From Hyphomicrobiales bacterium (GTDB taxonomy: Bacteria > Pseudomonadota > Alphaproteobacteria > Rhizobiales > Aestuariivirgaceae), in the NCBI GenBank assembly GCA_027051995.1, contig JALUFY010000094.1:1-5202 (forward strand): a stretch of DNA of 5,202 bases, given 5' to 3'. Position 1 is the first letter of the stretch; every line of letters starts with the position of its first letter. Positions 4,365-5,202 of the stretch are shown in pieces. The notes beneath the pieces were generated by a model, which saw only the letters and a program-made list of their open reading frames with translations, was not told where the DNA came from and did no database searches. The position numbers and the translations under genes were made by a program.

Positions 4365-4392
4365 GTCACAGACGCGCCGTCACAGACGCGCC
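4365..4392. repeat. 14-bp tandem duplication at the 3' end of fabH
   Basis: GTCACAGACGCGCC occurs twice head to tail, at 4365-4378 and 4379-4392, with no mismatch. The right-hand copy encodes the last four residues and stop codon of FabH (TCA at 4380-4382 on the plus strand). The left-hand copy lies beyond the stop. The protein is unaffected because the stop comes first. Confidence 0.9.
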
Positions 4393-5202
4393 AGAACCGC
4401 GCCCCATGTGAAGCCGCCGCCCATGGCCTCCATGAGCAGCAGATCGCCCTGTTTCGCCCTGCCCGTGCGCACCGCCTCGTCCAGCGCCAGGGGGATGGAG
4501 GCGGCGGAGGTGTTGCCGTGCCTGTCCAGGGTGATGAAGACCTTTTCGCGCGGGATGCCGGCCTTTTTCGCCGTCCCTTCGAGAATGCGGATATTAGCCT
4601 GATGGGGCACGAAGAGATCAATGTCGTCCGCATCCACACCGGCCTCCTCCATGACCTCCCGCATGACCTCGGCGATGCGCACGACGGCGTGGCGGAAGAC
4701 CTCCCTGCCCTTCATGCGCAGCTTGCCCACCGTGCCGGTGCTGCCCGGCCCGCCATCGACATAGAGCAGATCCCTCTGGCGGCCATCGGCGTGAATACGC
4801 GAGACGAGCACGCCACGGTCTGATGATTCGCCCTTCTGCCCGGAGGCTTCCAGCACGACGGCGCCCGCCCCGTCGCCGAAAAGCACGCAGGTGCCCCTGT
4901 CCTCCCAGTCGAGAATGCGCGAGAAGGTTTCCGCGCCGATGACCAGGGCCTTCGTGGCCTGCCCGGAGCGGATGAAGGCGTCCGCCGTGGTCAGCGCATA
5001 GACAAAACCGGAGCACACGGCCTGCACATCGAAGGCGGCGCAGGCGTTGGTGATGCCCAGATCGGCCTGCACCTGGGCGGCGGTGGCCGGAAAGGTGTTG
5101 TCCGGCGTCGATGTGGCCAGCACGATGAGGTCTATTTCGCCCGCATCCAGGCCCGCCGCCTCGAGGGCCTTGCGCGCCGCGCGGGTGGCCAATGCCGAGG
5201 TC
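4380..5202 (-). CDS. fabH: 3-oxoacyl-ACP synthase III FabH (5' end outside window)
   Basis: FabH condenses an acyl-CoA starter (usually acetyl-CoA) with malonyl-ACP, the first carbon-carbon bond of type II fatty-acid synthesis in the cytoplasm. About 273 residues are visible, reading in frame through the right edge, so roughly the first 50 of about 320 are missing. The full catalytic triad is present: Cys in [10 protein letters not shown] (codon 5015-5013), His in [10 protein letters not shown] (codon 4604-4602) and Asn in [18 protein letters not shown] (codon 4514-4512). [13 protein letters not shown] and the C-terminal [16 protein letters not shown] are also characteristic of the family. 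The TTG at 5192 is internal: the frame continues upstream with T-S-A, matching the family. In many Alphaproteobacteria the order is plsX-fabH-ihfA-merR; plsX would lie just outside the window. Confidence 0.95.
   Translation of the reverse strand, partial: TSALATRAARKALEAAGLDAGEIDLIVLATSTPDNTFPATAAQVQADLGITNACAAFDVQAVCSGFVYALTTADAFIRSGQATKALVIGAETFSRILDWEDRGTCVLFGDGAGAVVLEASGQKGESSDRGVLVSRIHADGRQRDLLYVDGGPGSTGTVGKLRMKGREVFRHAVVRIAEVMREVMEEAGVDADDIDLFVPHQANIRILEGTAKKAGIPREKVFITLDRHGNTSAASIPLALDEAVRTGRAKQGDLLLMEAMGGGFTWGAVLARL

Noticed and set aside
1..5202. CRISPR array, riboswitch or rRNA
   Set aside because: No regularly spaced repeats, no recognisable riboswitch core and no rRNA sequence were seen on either strand.

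Overview
The window is GC-rich, densely coded chromosomal DNA from an alphaproteobacterium, probably Hyphomicrobiales/Rhizobiales-like. The evidence is the leftward fabH - ihfA - merR-like gene order, a bacterial NDUFS4-type complex I accessory subunit (typical of Alphaproteobacteria), and the protein sequences themselves. I cannot name a genus from sequence alone.

Layout, rightward (+) half: the 3' end of moeA (1-452); tRNA-Pro(TGG) (504-580); a small complex I subunit gene (620-925); tRNA-Arg(TCT) (951-1027); a 204-base spacer ending in a strong sigma70-like promoter; a hicA-hicB toxin-antitoxin pair (1232-1824) with a likely terminator; and an O-antigen ligase/polymerase-like membrane protein (1944-3230). 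Leftward (-) half, read from the right edge: the 3' three-quarters or more of fabH (4380-5202), ihfA (3946-4245), a MerR-family regulator (3432-3914) and tRNA-Pro(GGG) (3243-3319). The two halves converge at 3230/3243 with only 12 bases between the ligase gene and the tRNA. No gene-free stretch exceeds 300 bases.

Most genes are housekeeping: molybdenum cofactor insertion (MoeA), respiratory complex I, fatty-acid initiation (FabH), DNA bending (IHF alpha) and three tRNAs. The accessory piece is hicAB, sitting directly downstream of a tRNA-Arg gene. HicA is a predicted small mRNA interferase. HicB is its predicted antitoxin, with a C-terminal ribbon-helix-helix DNA-binding segment. A near-perfect inverted repeat (TGTGCA/TGCACA) brackets the -10 box of the hicAB promoter and is the obvious candidate autoregulatory operator.

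The most unusual structure is a three-copy imperfect direct repeat (TGCCGGG, then TTTTTCC and a second T-run). The first copy is the 3' end of tRNA-Arg plus its flank (1014-1044). The other two lie just after hicB (1849-1872) and just before the ligase gene (1906-1927). Together they bracket hicAB like footprints of a tRNA-targeted insertion, although no integrase is present. Other notable points are a complex I gene sandwiched between two tRNAs, a tRNA-acceptor mimic after tRNA-Pro(TGG), an ihfA-merR intercistronic hairpin, a 14-bp tandem duplication over the end of fabH, and convergent transcription into tRNA-Pro(GGG).
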